In this document: positions 1 through 9,272 of the stretch, piece after piece
How the letters are laid out: every line of letters begins with the position of its first letter
Position numbering within the stretch: the stretch's first letter is position 1
From: Streptomyces sp. TRM68367
GTDB taxonomy: Bacteria > Actinomycetota > Actinomycetes > Streptomycetales > Streptomycetaceae
Reading direction: 5' to 3'
Assembly (NCBI RefSeq): GCF_014495685.1
Contig: NZ_JACTVI010000013.1
Coordinates: 58,489 to 122,488 of the forward strand
Length of the DNA stretch: 64,000 bases
Made by a program: the position numbers and the translations under genes
Notes under the pieces: model-generated
Databases searched by the model: none
The model's input: only the letters and a program-made list of their open reading frames with translations
What the model was told of the DNA's origin: nothing

Positions 1-1643
1 ACGTCGGCTTTCCCCGGTGTCGGATCCTGCACCGCCGTGCTCAGGAACGCCGACCGCGAACCGAACTTCTCGGTGTTCACTCCGTTCTCCTCCAGCACCT
101 TGATCGCGCCGGCGTGCACCACCCGCAGCACCGGAGCGGCCGCGCGCAACGCGTCGTCGGCCATGAAGCGATGCCGCCACGGCTTGTCGGCCCACGCGTG
201 CCGCAGGCCGAACGGCTCGGGCAGGGCCAGCGTGCCGCCGAGCCACTTCAGCAGCGGCGGATACCAGGTCAGCGGCGCCCGCGCGGCCAGCCGCACCACC
301 TCGTCGGCGTCCACCAGCGGCAGCTTCACGCTCCGCGTCTCCCAGAACTTCAGCGCCTTCTGGACCGTCTTCGACTTGTCCTCCGGCTTAGACGTGAACA
401 ACGGATGCACCGGCCCGAGCGCATGCCCGGTCACCTCGATGCGCAGCGTCTCGTGCAGCACGGTCACCGTGATGAGCATGGTGATGATCAGCTGCCCGTC
501 CCACAGCGTCCACTGGACGCCCAGGTAGTGCCGGTCACCGGCGCCGAACTGCTGCTTGTTGCAGATGTCCTGTATGGCGTGCGACTTGACCTGGTACGCC
601 TCGACGTCCGTGCCCTCCGGCCGGGACACGGCGCCCGCGTTCTCCCCGATCGGCGTGACGATCCAGTGCCGTATCGACGGCTTCGTGAAGCCGCCCGTGT
701 TCAGCGGGGTCCGCTCCAGCATGCGCAGCCGGTCGTGGATGGACTTGACGACGTCCCAGCTGCGGAAGGGATGGATCTCCCGGTCCGGGTCGGCCGACAC
801 CAGGTCCTCGGCGAGCTGCCAGCTGCCCCAGCGCGTGCCCATGCCGAGTATGCCCTTCGGCCAAGCGTAGAAGACCGAGTTGGACTGCTGCTCGGCGCTG
901 AGCCGGGCCAGGGACTGGCGCAGCTGCTCGGCCGCCGTCTCGCCGGGGCTGCTCGGCACCGCCTCCGGCACCTTCGCGCCGACACTGCTGCCGGAGAGCA
1001 GGCTGTCCCAGCGCTCCCGCAGATCCCTCGCCGTACGCTCACAGATCTGCTTGGCCCAGAACCAGCCGGCCACCGGGGCGACGACCGCCAGGCGCGCGTA
1101 CAACGCCCAGAACCCGGTGAACGGCATCCGGATCAGGAAGATCACCGCGAGGGCGCCGACCGCGACCAGCAGTGTGGTGGCGAGCGCGCCGGCCCGCTTG
1201 TCCTCGCGCTTGGCCATGGTCGTACGGATCTGGAAGACCAGCAGCCAGACCAGCAGGCCGGGCAGGAAGATCAGACCGCACAGCGCCATGACGGCCGTCA
1301 GCCAGTTGTCCCGCTCACGGCGGATGCGGTTCGCCGCGAGACAGTGCTCGACCACCACCTGCGGCTGGGTGCCGAAGGACTGGATGAGCGGCTTGCGGCC
1401 CGCGCCCAGCATGCGGTCGACGACGGCGCGGGAGAACGCCTCGCCGAGGTTCGGCTTGAACAGCGCGAGTTTGCCGCCCTTGACGGTGGACTTGTGCCAC
1501 TCGTTGTCGGCATCGAGGATCTTCTCCACCGGATTGTCCCGATATGCCGCCGAGGCCAGCGCGAACGTCGCCGTCTGTCCCTCGTCGCCCGTGCGCGGTA
1601 CCTGCGGACCGAAAATGTCCGCGTAACCGCTCTCAACGGTCAT
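1..1643 (-). CDS. Conserved membrane protein of unknown function (3' end outside window)
   Basis: The reading frame is open for 547 codons from an ATG at 1643 to the window edge, so the C-terminus is missing. The protein has a soluble N-terminal part, then three hydrophobic segments at about residues 114-138, 153-172 and 176-197, followed by a long, probably cytoplasmic region without a motif I recognise. Long frames on the opposite strand here are antisense artefacts of high G+C. It lies downstream of the EF-G-like gene on the same strand, after a 242-bp gap. Such proteins occur in Streptomyces, but I cannot assign a function. Confidence 0.8.
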   Translation of the reverse strand, partial: MTVESGYADIFGPQVPRTGDEGQTATFALASAAYRDNPVEKILDADNEWHKSTVKGGKLALFKPNLGEAFSRAVVDRMLGAGRKPLIQSFGTQPQVVVEHCLAANRIRRERDNWLTAVMALCGLIFLPGLLVWLLVFQIRTTMAKREDKRAGALATTLLVAVGALAVIFLIRMPFTGFWALYARLAVVAPVAGWFWAKQICERTARDLRERWDSLLSGSSVGAKVPEAVPSSPGETAAEQLRQSLARLSAEQQSNSVFYAWPKGILGMGTRWGSWQLAEDLVSADPDREIHPFRSWDVVKSIHDRLRMLERTPLNTGGFTKPSIRHWIVTPIGENAGAVSRPEGTDVEAYQVKSHAIQDICNKQQFGAGDRHYLGVQWTLWDGQLIITMLITVTVLHETLRIEVTGHALGPVHPLFTSKPEDKSKTVQKALKFWETRSVKLPLVDADEVVRLAARAPLTWYPPLLKWLGGTLALPEPFGLRHAWADKPWRHRFMADDALRAAAPVLRVVHAGAIKVLEENGVNTEKFGSRSAFLSTAVQDPTPGKAD

Positions 1644-1885
1644 TACCGCCCCCGATCGCCGTCACTGCCGCTGCTGCGGCCCTTCCCGACTTCCGTACCC
1701 CGCACACCTGTTGATCAGTTCTTCGTTCCGACCGACATGCCGAGCGAGGCGCTGATCGCCGCACAACGTGATCAGGTCATCAGCGTAGCCGCAGGCAACG
1801 ACAACGCGTCGGCGGACGGCCGAAGCCGCCCGCCGAAACGGAAGGGAGCGTTCCACACACGTCACTTGTGGGCGCCCGGCGCCAA

Positions 1886-4084
1886 CTAGGAGGCGGCGCG
1901 CGCCTCTTCACGGATACTTTCGGCAATCTGTGGCGGCATCGGTTCGTGCCGGGCGTACGCGCGGCTGAAGCGTGCGGTGCCGTGCGACAGGGAGCGCAGG
2001 TCGACCGCGTACCGGCCGATCTCGATCTCCGGCACCTCGGCCCGGACCAGCGTGCGGCCGCCGGGCGTCTGCTCGGTGCCCAGCACCCGGCCGCGCCGCC
2101 CGGACAGGTCGCTCATCACAGCGCCCACGTAGTCGTCGCCGACCAGCACGCTCACCTCGGCCACCGGCTCCAGCAGATGGATCTTCGCATCGGCCGCGGC
2201 CTCCCGAAGCGCCAGCGCGCCCGCCGTCTGGAACGCGGCGTCCGAGGAGTCCACCGAGTGCGCCTTGCCGTCCAGCAGCGTCACCCGCACGTCGACGAGC
2301 GGATGACCGGCCGCGACCCCCTTGAGGGCCTGGGCCCGCACGCCCTTCTCGACCGACGGGATGAACTGCCGCGGCACCGCACCGCCGACCACCTTGTCCA
2401 CGAACTCGATGCCCGAGCCGCCCGGCAGCGGCTCCACCTCGATCTCGCAGATGGCGTACTGCCCGTGCCCGCCGGACTGCTTGACGTGCCGGCCGCGCCC
2501 CGCCGACCTGCCCGCGAACGTCTCCCGGAGGGAGACCTTGTGCGGTACGACGTCGACCTGGACGCCGTACCGGCTGCGCAGCCGCTCCAGCGCGACGTCC
2601 GCGTGGGCCTCGCCCAGGCACCACAGGACCACCTGGTGGGTGTCCTGGTTCTGTTCCAGGCGCATCGTCGGGTCCTCGGCGACCAGCCGGGACAGGCCCT
2701 GGGAGAGCTTGTCCTCGTCCGGCTTGCTGTGTGCCTGGATGGCCAGCGGCAGCAGTGGGTCGGGCATCTGCCACGGCTCCATCAGCAGCGGGTCGTCCTT
2801 GGCGGAGAGCGTGTCCCCGGTCTCCGCGCGGCTCAGCTTCGCCACGCACGCCAGGTCACCCGCGACGACGTGCGAGACCGGGCGCTGCTGTTTGCCGAAC
2901 GGCGTGGACAGGGCGCCGATCCGCTCGTCGACGTCGTGGTCCTCGTGCCCGCGGTCCGCAAGACCGTGCCCGGAGACGTGCACGGTCTGGTCGGCACGCA
3001 GGGTGCCGGAGAACACCCGGATCAGCGAGAGCCGGCCGACGTACGGGTCGGATGAGGTCTTCACGACCTCCGCGACCAGCGGCGCGTTGGGATCGCACGG
3101 CTTCAGCTCGCGCGGCTTGCCGTCGATGCTGGTCACGCGGTGCACCTCGTGCTCCAGCGGGGTCGGGAAACCGCGCGTGACCAGCTCCAGCAGCTCGACC
3201 GTGCCGAGGCCCTGCCGGGCGCCGTCGGCCGCGGGGGCGGCGGCCAGCACGGGGAAGAAGACCCCGCGCGCGACGGCCCGCTCCAGGTCCTCGATCAGCG
3301 TCTTGACGTCGACCGTCTCGCCGCCGAGATAGCGGTCCATGAGGGTCTCGTCCTCGCTCTCCGAGATGATCCCCTCGATCAGCCGGTTGCGGGCCTCCTC
3401 GATCAGCGGCAGCTGGTCCTCGCCCGGTTCGGACTCCGCCCGCTCCCCGGACGAGTAGTCGAACAGCTTCTGCGACAGCACCCCGATCAGCCCGGTCACG
3501 GGCGCGTGCCCGTCGGCCGCCTGCCGGCCGTGCAGCGGCAGGTACAGCGGCAGCACGGCGTCGGGGTCGTCGGCGCCGAAGGCCTCCGCGCAGATCCGCG
3601 TCATCTCCTCGAAGTCCGACCGGGCGGCCTCCAGGTGCGTGATCACGATGGCCCGTGGCATGCCGACGGCCGCGCACTCCTCCCACACCATGCGGGTCGA
3701 GCCGTCCACGCCGTCGGAGGCGGAGACGACGAAAAGGGCCGCGTCCGCCGCTCGCAGACCGGCCCTGAGTTCACCGACGAAGTCGGCGTATCCGGGAGTG
3801 TCGAGGAGATTGACCTTGATGCCGCCCCATTCGACGGGGACCAGCGAGAGCTGTACGGAGCGTTGCTGCCGGTGCTCGATCTCGTCGTAGTCGGAGACGG
3901 TGCCGCCGTCCTCCACGCGGCCCGCCCGGTTCACGGCCCTCGCCGCTAGGGCGAGAGCCTCCACCAGAGTCGTCTTGCCCGAACCGGAGTGGCCGACCAG
4001 CACCACATTCCGTACGGACGCGGGATGGTCGGCCGCCACTGCCCTGCCGGCGGCCCCGGGGTGTGTGTTCGCCTTGTCGCCCAT
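1886..4084 (-). CDS. Elongation factor G-like protein (EF-G2 type)
   Basis: The protein has 732 residues and the domain order of EF-G: an N-terminal GTPase domain, then domains II to V. The start chosen is the ATG at 4084, next to the recognisable N-terminus; the upstream extension of the frame has no EF-G similarity. The P-loop GHSGSGKT lies at residues 31-38 and the G3 motif DTPG at 95-98. The G4 position, normally NKxD and the guanine-specificity motif, reads THLE at 149-152. This matches the actinobacterial EF-G2/FusA2 group rather than the essential EF-G; the related M. smegmatis protein is reported to bind guanine nucleotide but lack ribosome-stimulated GTPase. The housekeeping fusA is expected in the str operon elsewhere. 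The real cellular role is unknown. Confidence 0.85.
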   Translation of the reverse strand: MGDKANTHPGAAGRAVAADHPASVRNVVLVGHSGSGKTTLVEALALAARAVNRAGRVEDGGTVSDYDEIEHRQQRSVQLSLVPVEWGGIKVNLLDTPGYADFVGELRAGLRAADAALFVVSASDGVDGSTRMVWEECAAVGMPRAIVITHLEAARSDFEEMTRICAEAFGADDPDAVLPLYLPLHGRQAADGHAPVTGLIGVLSQKLFDYSSGERAESEPGEDQLPLIEEARNRLIEGIISESEDETLMDRYLGGETVDVKTLIEDLERAVARGVFFPVLAAAPAADGARQGLGTVELLELVTRGFPTPLEHEVHRVTSIDGKPRELKPCDPNAPLVAEVVKTSSDPYVGRLSLIRVFSGTLRADQTVHVSGHGLADRGHEDHDVDERIGALSTPFGKQQRPVSHVVAGDLACVAKLSRAETGDTLSAKDDPLLMEPWQMPDPLLPLAIQAHSKPDEDKLSQGLSRLVAEDPTMRLEQNQDTHQVVLWCLGEAHADVALERLRSRYGVQVDVVPHKVSLRETFAGRSAGRGRHVKQSGGHGQYAICEIEVEPLPGGSGIEFVDKVVGGAVPRQFIPSVEKGVRAQALKGVAAGHPLVDVRVTLLDGKAHSVDSSDAAFQTAGALALREAAADAKIHLLEPVAEVSVLVGDDYVGAVMSDLSGRRGRVLGTEQTPGGRTLVRAEVPEIEIGRYAVDLRSLSHGTARFSRAYARHEPMPPQIAESIREEARAAS

Positions 4085-4136
4085 GGCCTTGCCTCCCGTA
4101 CACGGTGAGGTTGTGGGCGCGGACACGCGGGACCCT

Positions 4137-4157
4137 CCCCCAGACTCCGTCTGGGGG
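4137..4157. repeat. Perfect 9-bp hairpin in divergent spacer
   Basis: CCCCCAGAC at 4137-4145 pairs perfectly with 4149-4157 around a TCC loop. It lies 53 bp before the EF-G-like start in the 298-bp spacer between divergent genes. Hairpins with this pyrimidine-rich arm are frequent in Streptomyces spacers, so it is probably a dispersed repeat or leader hairpin rather than a gene-specific site. Confidence 0.5.
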
Positions 4158-4304
4158 CACCCCCAGCGGTGGCGGCTCCGGCGACGCCCGCGGTTATTCG
4201 AGCTTTCCACTCTCGTCACGGTGCGTCCATACGAGGGACGCGATCGTGCCGCGACCCGGCCGCCACCGGACCGTGACACGGGGCTGCCGACGCCCGGCCG
4301 TCGC

Positions 4305-4320
4305 CCACGCGCGCGCGTGG
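4305..4320. promoter_or_regulatory. 16-bp perfect palindrome before pgsA
   Basis: CCACGCGCGCGCGTGG is its own reverse complement. A possible -10 hexamer, TACGAT, starts two bases further on at 4322-4327, about 55 bp before the pgsA start. A palindrome abutting a promoter is a candidate operator. The inner part is a plain CG alternation that can arise by chance in such DNA, and I see no good -35 box. Confidence 0.3.
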
Positions 4321-4382
4321 CTACGATGGGCCAGCCGGTGGCCAGCAGGGGCCACTCGGCCCCACCGACCGTCGGGAAGGCC

Positions 4383-5072
4383 ATGCTGAACAAGTACGCG
4401 CGTGCATTCTTCACGCGTGTTCTCACGCCGTTCGCCGCGTTTCTCATCCGACGGGGCGTCAGCCCCGACACGGTCACGCTCATCGGCACCGCGGGCGTGA
4501 TGGCCGGCGCGCTGGTCTTCTACCCCCGGGGCGAGTTCTTCTGGGGCACGGTCGTGATCACGCTGTTCGTCTTCTCCGACCTCGTCGACGGCAACATGGC
4601 CCGCCAGCTGGGCCGCTCAAGCCGCTGGGGCGCGTTCCTGGACTCCACCCTCGACCGGGTCGCCGACGGTGCGATCTTCGGCGGCTTCGCCCTGTGGTAC
4701 GCGGGCGGCGGCGACGACACCGTCCTGTGCGCCGTCTCCATCTTCTGCCTGGCCAGCGGCCAGGTGGTGTCGTACACCAAGGCCCGCGGCGAGTCGATCG
4801 GGCTGCCGGTCGCCGTGAACGGGCTCGTCGAGCGCGCCGAGCGGCTGGTGATCTCGCTGGTCGCGGCCGGGGTCGCGGGCTTCGACACGTTCGGCGTGCC
4901 CGGGATCCACGTCGTGCTGCCGATCGCCCTGTGGATCGTCGCCGTCGGCAGCCTCGTCACGCTGATCCAGCGGGTCGTCACGGTCCGCAGGGAGTCCGCG
5001 GAGGCCGAGGCGCAGCAGGACGGCCAGGAGCGGCCGGAGAACGCCTCGCACGGAAGCGAGGCCGCGACATGA
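4383..5072 (+). CDS. pgsA: Phosphatidylinositol phosphate synthase (CDP-alcohol phosphatidyltransferase)
   Basis: This 229-residue membrane protein carries the complete CDP-alcohol phosphotransferase signature: D66, D69-G70, A73-R74, G83, D87 and D91. The enzyme joins a CDP-diacylglycerol to an alcohol at the membrane. Because the next genes encode an acyltransferase and a PimA-type mannosyltransferase, the likely acceptor is inositol 1-phosphate, giving the lipid anchor of phosphatidylinositol mannosides. Several hydrophobic helices flank the motif and the C-terminal tail is polar. The ATG at 4383 gives the usual N-terminus. The TGA overlaps the ATG of the next gene (ATGA), indicating translational coupling. 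Substrate assignment is by context. Confidence 0.9.
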   Translation: MLNKYARAFFTRVLTPFAAFLIRRGVSPDTVTLIGTAGVMAGALVFYPRGEFFWGTVVITLFVFSDLVDGNMARQLGRSSRWGAFLDSTLDRVADGAIFGGFALWYAGGGDDTVLCAVSIFCLASGQVVSYTKARGESIGLPVAVNGLVERAERLVISLVAAGVAGFDTFGVPGIHVVLPIALWIVAVGSLVTLIQRVVTVRRESAEAEAQQDGQERPENASHGSEAAT

Positions 5073-6001
5073 ACGCTAAGGACCGGCTGACGGACACGCT
5101 GTACGGCCTCGGCTGGGGCACGGTCAAGAAGCTCCCCGAGCCGGTCGCCGTACGGCTCGGCCGGACCATCGCCGACGTCACCTGGAAGCGGCGCGGCAAG
5201 GGCGTGCAGCGGCTGGAGAGCAACTACGCGCGCGTGGTGCCGGACGCGGGCCCGGAGCGCCTGGCCGAGCTCTCGCGCGCGGGCATGCGGTCGTACATGC
5301 GCTACTGGATGGAGTCCTTCCGGCTCCCGGCCTGGAGCACCGAGCGCATCAAGGGCGGCTTCGACCCCAAGGGCGTGCACCACCTGACCGACGGCCTCGC
5401 CTCCGGCAAGGGCGTCGTCCTGGCCCTGCCGCACCTGGCCAACTGGGACCTGGCGGGCGCCTGGGTCACCACCAAGCTGGAGACCCCGTTCACCACCGTC
5501 CAGGAGCGCCTCAAGCCCGAAGCGCTCTACGACCGCTTCGTCGCCTATCGCACCCAACTGGGCATGGAGGTCCTGCCGCACAGCGGCGGCTCCGCCTTCG
5601 GCGTCCTGGCCCGGCGGCTGCGCGAGGGCGGCCTGGTCTGCCTGGTCGCCGACCGCGACCTGTCCGCGTCCGGCGTCGAGGTGGAGTTCTTCGGCGAGCC
5701 GGCCCGTATGCCCGCGGGTCCCGCCCTGCTCGCCCAGCAGACCGGGGCGCTGCTGCTGCCGGTCACGCTGTGGTACGACGATTCGCCCGTAATGCAGGGG
5801 CGGCTGCATCCGCCGATCGAGGTACCCGAGTCAGGTACCCGGGCCGAAAAGACGTCTGTCATGACACAGGCGCTGGCCGACGCCTTCGCCACGGGGATCG
5901 CCGACCATCCGGAGGACTGGCACATGCTGCAGCGCTTGTGGCTCGAGGACCTCGATCCTGCCAAGGATCCCCAGCGGGACAGCGAGAAGGGGACCTCGTG
6001 A
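5069..6001 (+). CDS. Phosphatidylinositol mannoside acyltransferase (LpxL/HtrB family)
   Basis: This 310-residue protein belongs to the lysophospholipid/lipid A acyltransferase family. The catalytic H-x4-D motif is HLANWD, H122 to D127, followed by the conserved acceptor region DRDLSASGVEVEFFGEP. In actinobacteria this gene between pgsA and pimA corresponds to PatA, which transfers palmitate to the mannose of PIM at the inner face of the membrane. It starts with ATG inside the pgsA stop codon and its own TGA overlaps the GTG start of pimA, so the three genes form one coupled unit. The name lauroyl acyltransferase sometimes given to such proteins comes from homology only. Confidence 0.88.
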   Translation: MNAKDRLTDTLYGLGWGTVKKLPEPVAVRLGRTIADVTWKRRGKGVQRLESNYARVVPDAGPERLAELSRAGMRSYMRYWMESFRLPAWSTERIKGGFDPKGVHHLTDGLASGKGVVLALPHLANWDLAGAWVTTKLETPFTTVQERLKPEALYDRFVAYRTQLGMEVLPHSGGSAFGVLARRLREGGLVCLVADRDLSASGVEVEFFGEPARMPAGPALLAQQTGALLLPVTLWYDDSPVMQGRLHPPIEVPESGTRAEKTSVMTQALADAFATGIADHPEDWHMLQRLWLEDLDPAKDPQRDSEKGTS

Positions 6002-7176
6002 GGATCGGCATCGTCTGCCCGTACTCCTGGGACGTACCGGGCGGTGTCCAGTTCCACATCCGGGATCTCGCCGAGTACTTCATCCGTCTCGGTCACGAGG
6101 TGTCCGTCCTCGCCCCGGCCGACGACGACACCCCGCTGCCGCCGTACGTCGTCTCCGCCGGACGCGCGGTGCCGGTGCCGTACAACGGCTCGGTGGCGCG
6201 CCTGAACTTCGGCTTCCTCTCCGCCGCCCGGGTACGCCGCTGGCTGCACGACGGTGAGTTCGACGTCATCCACATCCACGAGCCGGCCTCGCCGTCGCTT
6301 GGCCTGCTGTCCTGCTGGGCGGCTCAGGGACCCATCGTCGCGACCTTCCACACCTCGAACCCGCGCTCGCGGGCCATGATCGCCGCGTACGCCATCCTCC
6401 AGGCGGCCCTGGAGAAGATCAGCGCGCGGATCGCGGTGAGCGAGTACGCCCGCCGCACGCTCGTGGAACACCTGGGCGGGGACGCGGTCGTCATCCCCAA
6501 CGGCGTCGACGTCGACTTCTTCGCCAAGGCCGAGCCCCGGCCCGAGTGGCAGGGCGACACCATCGGTTTCATCGGGCGCATCGACGAGCCCCGCAAGGGT
6601 CTGCCGGTCCTCATGAAGGCCCTCCCGAAGATCCTCTCCGCCCGCCCGCAGACCCGGCTGCTGGTCGCGGGCCGCGGCGACGAGGAGGAGGCGGTGGAGA
6701 CGCTGCCGGCGGAACTGCGCTCCCGCGTCGAATTCCTCGGCATGATCACCGACGAGGACAAGGCACGCCTCCTGCGCAGCGTCGACCTGTATGTCGCGCC
6801 GAACACCGGTGGCGAGAGCTTCGGCATCATCCTCGTCGAGGCCATGTCCGCCGGCGCGCCCGTCCTCGCCTCCGACCTGGACGCCTTCGCGCAGGTCCTC
6901 GACCAGGGCGCGGCCGGCGAACTGTTCCCCAACGAGGACGCGCACGCCCTCGCCGAAACCGCGGTCCGCCTCCTGGAGGGCCCGGCCCGCCGCACCGAAC
7001 TCCGCGAACGGGGAACCAACCATGTCCGCCGCTTCGACTGGTCCACCGTCGGCGCGGACATCCTGTCGGTCTACGAAACGGTCACGGCAGGCGCGGCAGC
7101 GGTGGCCACGGACGAGCGGGCCGGGGGCGGCGGAGGAAGCGGCTTGCGGGCCCGGCTGGGGTTGGCACGGGACTGA
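5998..7176 (+). CDS. pimA: Phosphatidylinositol alpha-mannosyltransferase
   Basis: This is a 392-residue GT4-family, GT-B fold glycosyltransferase. The N-terminal loop PGGVQFHI is typical of the family, and the nucleotide-sugar site shows the E-x7-E motif with E273 and E281. PimA transfers the first mannose from GDP-mannose to phosphatidylinositol on the cytoplasmic face of the membrane. The GTG start at 5998 overlaps the previous stop (GTGA) and gives the canonical MRIGIVCPYSWDVPGG N-terminus. The last 30 residues are alanine- and glycine-rich and look dispensable. Its position after pgsA and the acyltransferase strongly supports the function. Confidence 0.92.
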   Translation: MRIGIVCPYSWDVPGGVQFHIRDLAEYFIRLGHEVSVLAPADDDTPLPPYVVSAGRAVPVPYNGSVARLNFGFLSAARVRRWLHDGEFDVIHIHEPASPSLGLLSCWAAQGPIVATFHTSNPRSRAMIAAYAILQAALEKISARIAVSEYARRTLVEHLGGDAVVIPNGVDVDFFAKAEPRPEWQGDTIGFIGRIDEPRKGLPVLMKALPKILSARPQTRLLVAGRGDEEEAVETLPAELRSRVEFLGMITDEDKARLLRSVDLYVAPNTGGESFGIILVEAMSAGAPVLASDLDAFAQVLDQGAAGELFPNEDAHALAETAVRLLEGPARRTELRERGTNHVRRFDWSTVGADILSVYETVTAGAAAVATDERAGGGGGSGLRARLGLARD

Positions 7177-7216
7177 GGGCCTGGGGGCGTGAGCTGTGAC
7201 GGGGCTGGGGCGGGCG

Positions 7217-7408
7217 GGGCTTGAAGCTGACGGGCTTGAGGCTGGCGTGGCTGAGGGGCTTGAGGCTGAGGGGGATGGTGGCGGAGGCGCTGAGCTTGAT
7301 GAGGCGGAGGGGGGAGGGCGGAGGTCTCAGGTTGAGGGGCTGAGGCCCGCGGGTTCTGAGGGTTGAGATGACTGACGCAGACGGGGTCAAGGGCTTGAGG
7401 CTGACGGG
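7217..7408 (+). repeat. G-rich spacer with four degenerate copies of an 18-bp unit
   Basis: The 510-bp spacer from pimA to the next gene contains no convincing ORF. Its first half is strongly G-rich on the plus strand. The unit GGGCTTGAGGCTGACGGG occurs exactly at 7391-7408 and with small changes at 7217-7234, 7232-7245 and 7256-7272. The copies appear to have arisen by local duplication. No function is evident. Confidence 0.6.
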
Positions 7409-7530
7409 CCTCAGGGAACTGAAGCCGGCGAGGCTGATGGGCCGAGGCGCTGAGATCAGCCCCTCACCCACCCGCTGGGGACGCTCCTCCCCAACCGACC
7501 CGTCCCTTCCCGGTGCCGGTCCGCGCAATT

Positions 7531-7596
7531 CAGCCTGTCCGGCGTTTGAGGACGAGGCCGCAAGGCCGGAGCGGGGGTCTGGGGGCGCAGCCCCCA
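7531..7596. repeat. Dispersed Streptomyces intergenic repeat, copy 1
   Basis: The stretch begins CAGCCTGTCCGGCGTTTGAG and ends in a hairpin of CTGGGGGCG and CGCAGCCCCCAG. A clearly related copy lies at 25153-25217, inside the inverted-repeat element. From memory, repeats of this kind occur in many Streptomyces spacers. This copy lies in the spacer 91 bp before the LemA-like gene. Confidence 0.7.
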
Positions 7597-7686
7597 GGGA
7601 CAGCAACCCGCCTACAACCCGCACCGGACAACGCACCGTACGCCACTCGGCTGACCCAGCGGAGCGCCCCGGTAGCCTTGCGGCCC

Positions 7687-8229
7687 GTGACCGCAACCCT
7701 CATCTGGATCCTCGTCGCCCTCGTGGTGATCGGCCTCTACCTGAGCTGGACGGCGGGACGGCTGGACCGGCTGCACGCCCGGATCGACGCCGCCCGCGCC
7801 GCCCTCGACGCCCAGCTGCTCCGCCGGGCCTCAGTGACCCAGGAACTGGCCACCTCGGGGGTGCTCGACCCGGCCGCCTCGATCGTCCTCTACGAGGCGG
7901 CACACGCCGCCCGGCAGGCCGAGGAGGACCACCGCGAGGTCGCCGAGAGCGAGCTGAGCCAGGCCCTGCGCGCGGTGTTCGCCGAGGCGCAGCAGGTGGA
8001 GGCGGTACGGGAGGCACCCGGGGGAGAGGAGGCGGCCCGGGAACTGACCGAGGCGGTCCGCCGGGTCCCGATGGCCCGCCGCTTCCACAACGACGCCGTA
8101 CGCGCGGCCCGCGCCCTGCGGCGGCACCGCAAGGTCCGCTGGTTCCGGCTGGCCGGCCACGCCCCGTTCCCCCTGGCCTTCGAGATGGACGACGAACCGC
8201 CGGCGGCCCTGGTCGACCGGGCGGCATAG
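7687..8229 (+). CDS. Membrane-anchored LemA-like protein
   Basis: The 180-residue protein starts at the GTG at 7687 with one N-terminal membrane helix at about residues 4-20, followed by alpha-helical sequence rich in alanine, arginine and glutamate. The order of features recalls LemA proteins: N-terminal anchor, long helices, an [13 protein letters not shown] segment near residue 135 and a short C-terminal [11 protein letters not shown] element. The match is distant and LemA function is itself unclear. The gene stands alone between the repeat-rich spacer and pdxS. Codon use is normal for the region. Confidence 0.7.
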   Translation: MTATLIWILVALVVIGLYLSWTAGRLDRLHARIDAARAALDAQLLRRASVTQELATSGVLDPAASIVLYEAAHAARQAEEDHREVAESELSQALRAVFAEAQQVEAVREAPGGEEAARELTEAVRRVPMARRFHNDAVRAARALRRHRKVRWFRLAGHAPFPLAFEMDDEPPAALVDRAA

Positions 8230-8354
8230 GCACTGTTTCCGCCTTCGTCCGCCGAAAAGGATCCACCGGCTTCCCATTGGCCCTTGCTGTGGCCTGGTCC
8301 CCTCACGTTTCCTCGGTGCTGCATCACAACCCCTGTCACCGAGTGAGGTCACCC

Positions 8355-9266
8355 GTGTCCACCACGCCCAGTTCCGCCCCGACCCCCGAGACCGGTTCCG
8401 CGCGCGTGAAGCGCGGCATGGCCGAGCAGCTCAAGGGCGGTGTGATCATGGATGTCGTCACGCCGGAGCAGGCGAAGATCGCCGAGGACGCGGGCGCCGT
8501 CGCCGTCATGGCCCTGGAGCGGGTGCCGGCCGACATCCGCAAGGACGGGGGCGTGGCCCGGATGTCCGACCCGGACATGATCGAGGGCATCATCAACGCC
8601 GTCTCCATCCCGGTGATGGCCAAGTCCCGCATCGGCCACTTCGTCGAGGCCCAGGTCCTGCAGTCCCTCGGCGTCGACTACATCGACGAGTCCGAGGTCC
8701 TCACCCCGGCCGACGAGGTCAACCACTCCGACAAGTGGTCCTTCACGACCCCCTTCGTCTGCGGCGCCACCAACCTCGGCGAGGCCCTGCGCCGCATCGC
8801 CGAGGGCGCCGCCATGATCCGCTCCAAGGGCGAGGCCGGCACCGGCAACGTCGTCGAGGCCGTCCGCCACCTGCGCCAGATCAAGAACGAGATCGCCCGG
8901 CTGCGCGGCTACGACAACCACGAGCTGTACGCCGCCGCCAAGGAGCTGCGCGCCCCGTACGAGCTGGTCAAGGAGGTCGCCGAGCTGGGCAAGCTGCCCG
9001 TCGTGCTGTTCTCCGCCGGCGGTGTCGCCACCCCGGCCGACGCTGCGCTGATGCGCCAGCTCGGCGCCGAGGGCGTCTTCGTCGGCTCCGGCATCTTCAA
9101 GTCCGGCGACCCGGCCAGGCGCGCCGCCGCCATCGTCAAGGCGACCACCTTCTACGACGACCCGAAGATCATCGCGGAGGCGTCCCGCAACCTCGGCGAG
9201 GCCATGGTCGGCATCAACTGCGACACCCTCCCCGAGGCCGAGCGCTACGCCAACCGCGGCTGGTAA
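8355..9266 (+). CDS. pdxS: Pyridoxal 5'-phosphate synthase lyase subunit
   Basis: This 303-residue (beta/alpha)8 barrel makes pyridoxal 5'-phosphate from ribose 5-phosphate, glyceraldehyde 3-phosphate and ammonia supplied by PdxT. The lysine that binds the sugar is K90 in VMAKSRIGH and the second catalytic lysine is K158 in [12 protein letters not shown]. The chosen start is the GTG at 8355; an internal ATG at 8418 would drop only a variable N-terminal tail. pdxT follows after 6 bp, so the two subunits of the dodecameric complex are made from one message. Confidence 0.95.
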   Translation: MSTTPSSAPTPETGSARVKRGMAEQLKGGVIMDVVTPEQAKIAEDAGAVAVMALERVPADIRKDGGVARMSDPDMIEGIINAVSIPVMAKSRIGHFVEAQVLQSLGVDYIDESEVLTPADEVNHSDKWSFTTPFVCGATNLGEALRRIAEGAAMIRSKGEAGTGNVVEAVRHLRQIKNEIARLRGYDNHELYAAAKELRAPYELVKEVAELGKLPVVLFSAGGVATPADAALMRQLGAEGVFVGSGIFKSGDPARRAAAIVKATTFYDDPKIIAEASRNLGEAMVGINCDTLPEAERYANRGW

Positions 9267-9272
9267 CCACCC

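Noticed and set aside
1662..1865. 67-codon minus-strand ORF between the membrane protein and the EF-G-like gene
   Set aside because: There is no good ribosome binding site, codon bias or recognisable motif.
114..1889. 591-codon open frame on the plus strand
   Set aside because: It is antisense to the membrane protein gene; its composition (R, P, A, G, Q) is typical of shadow frames in GC-rich DNA.
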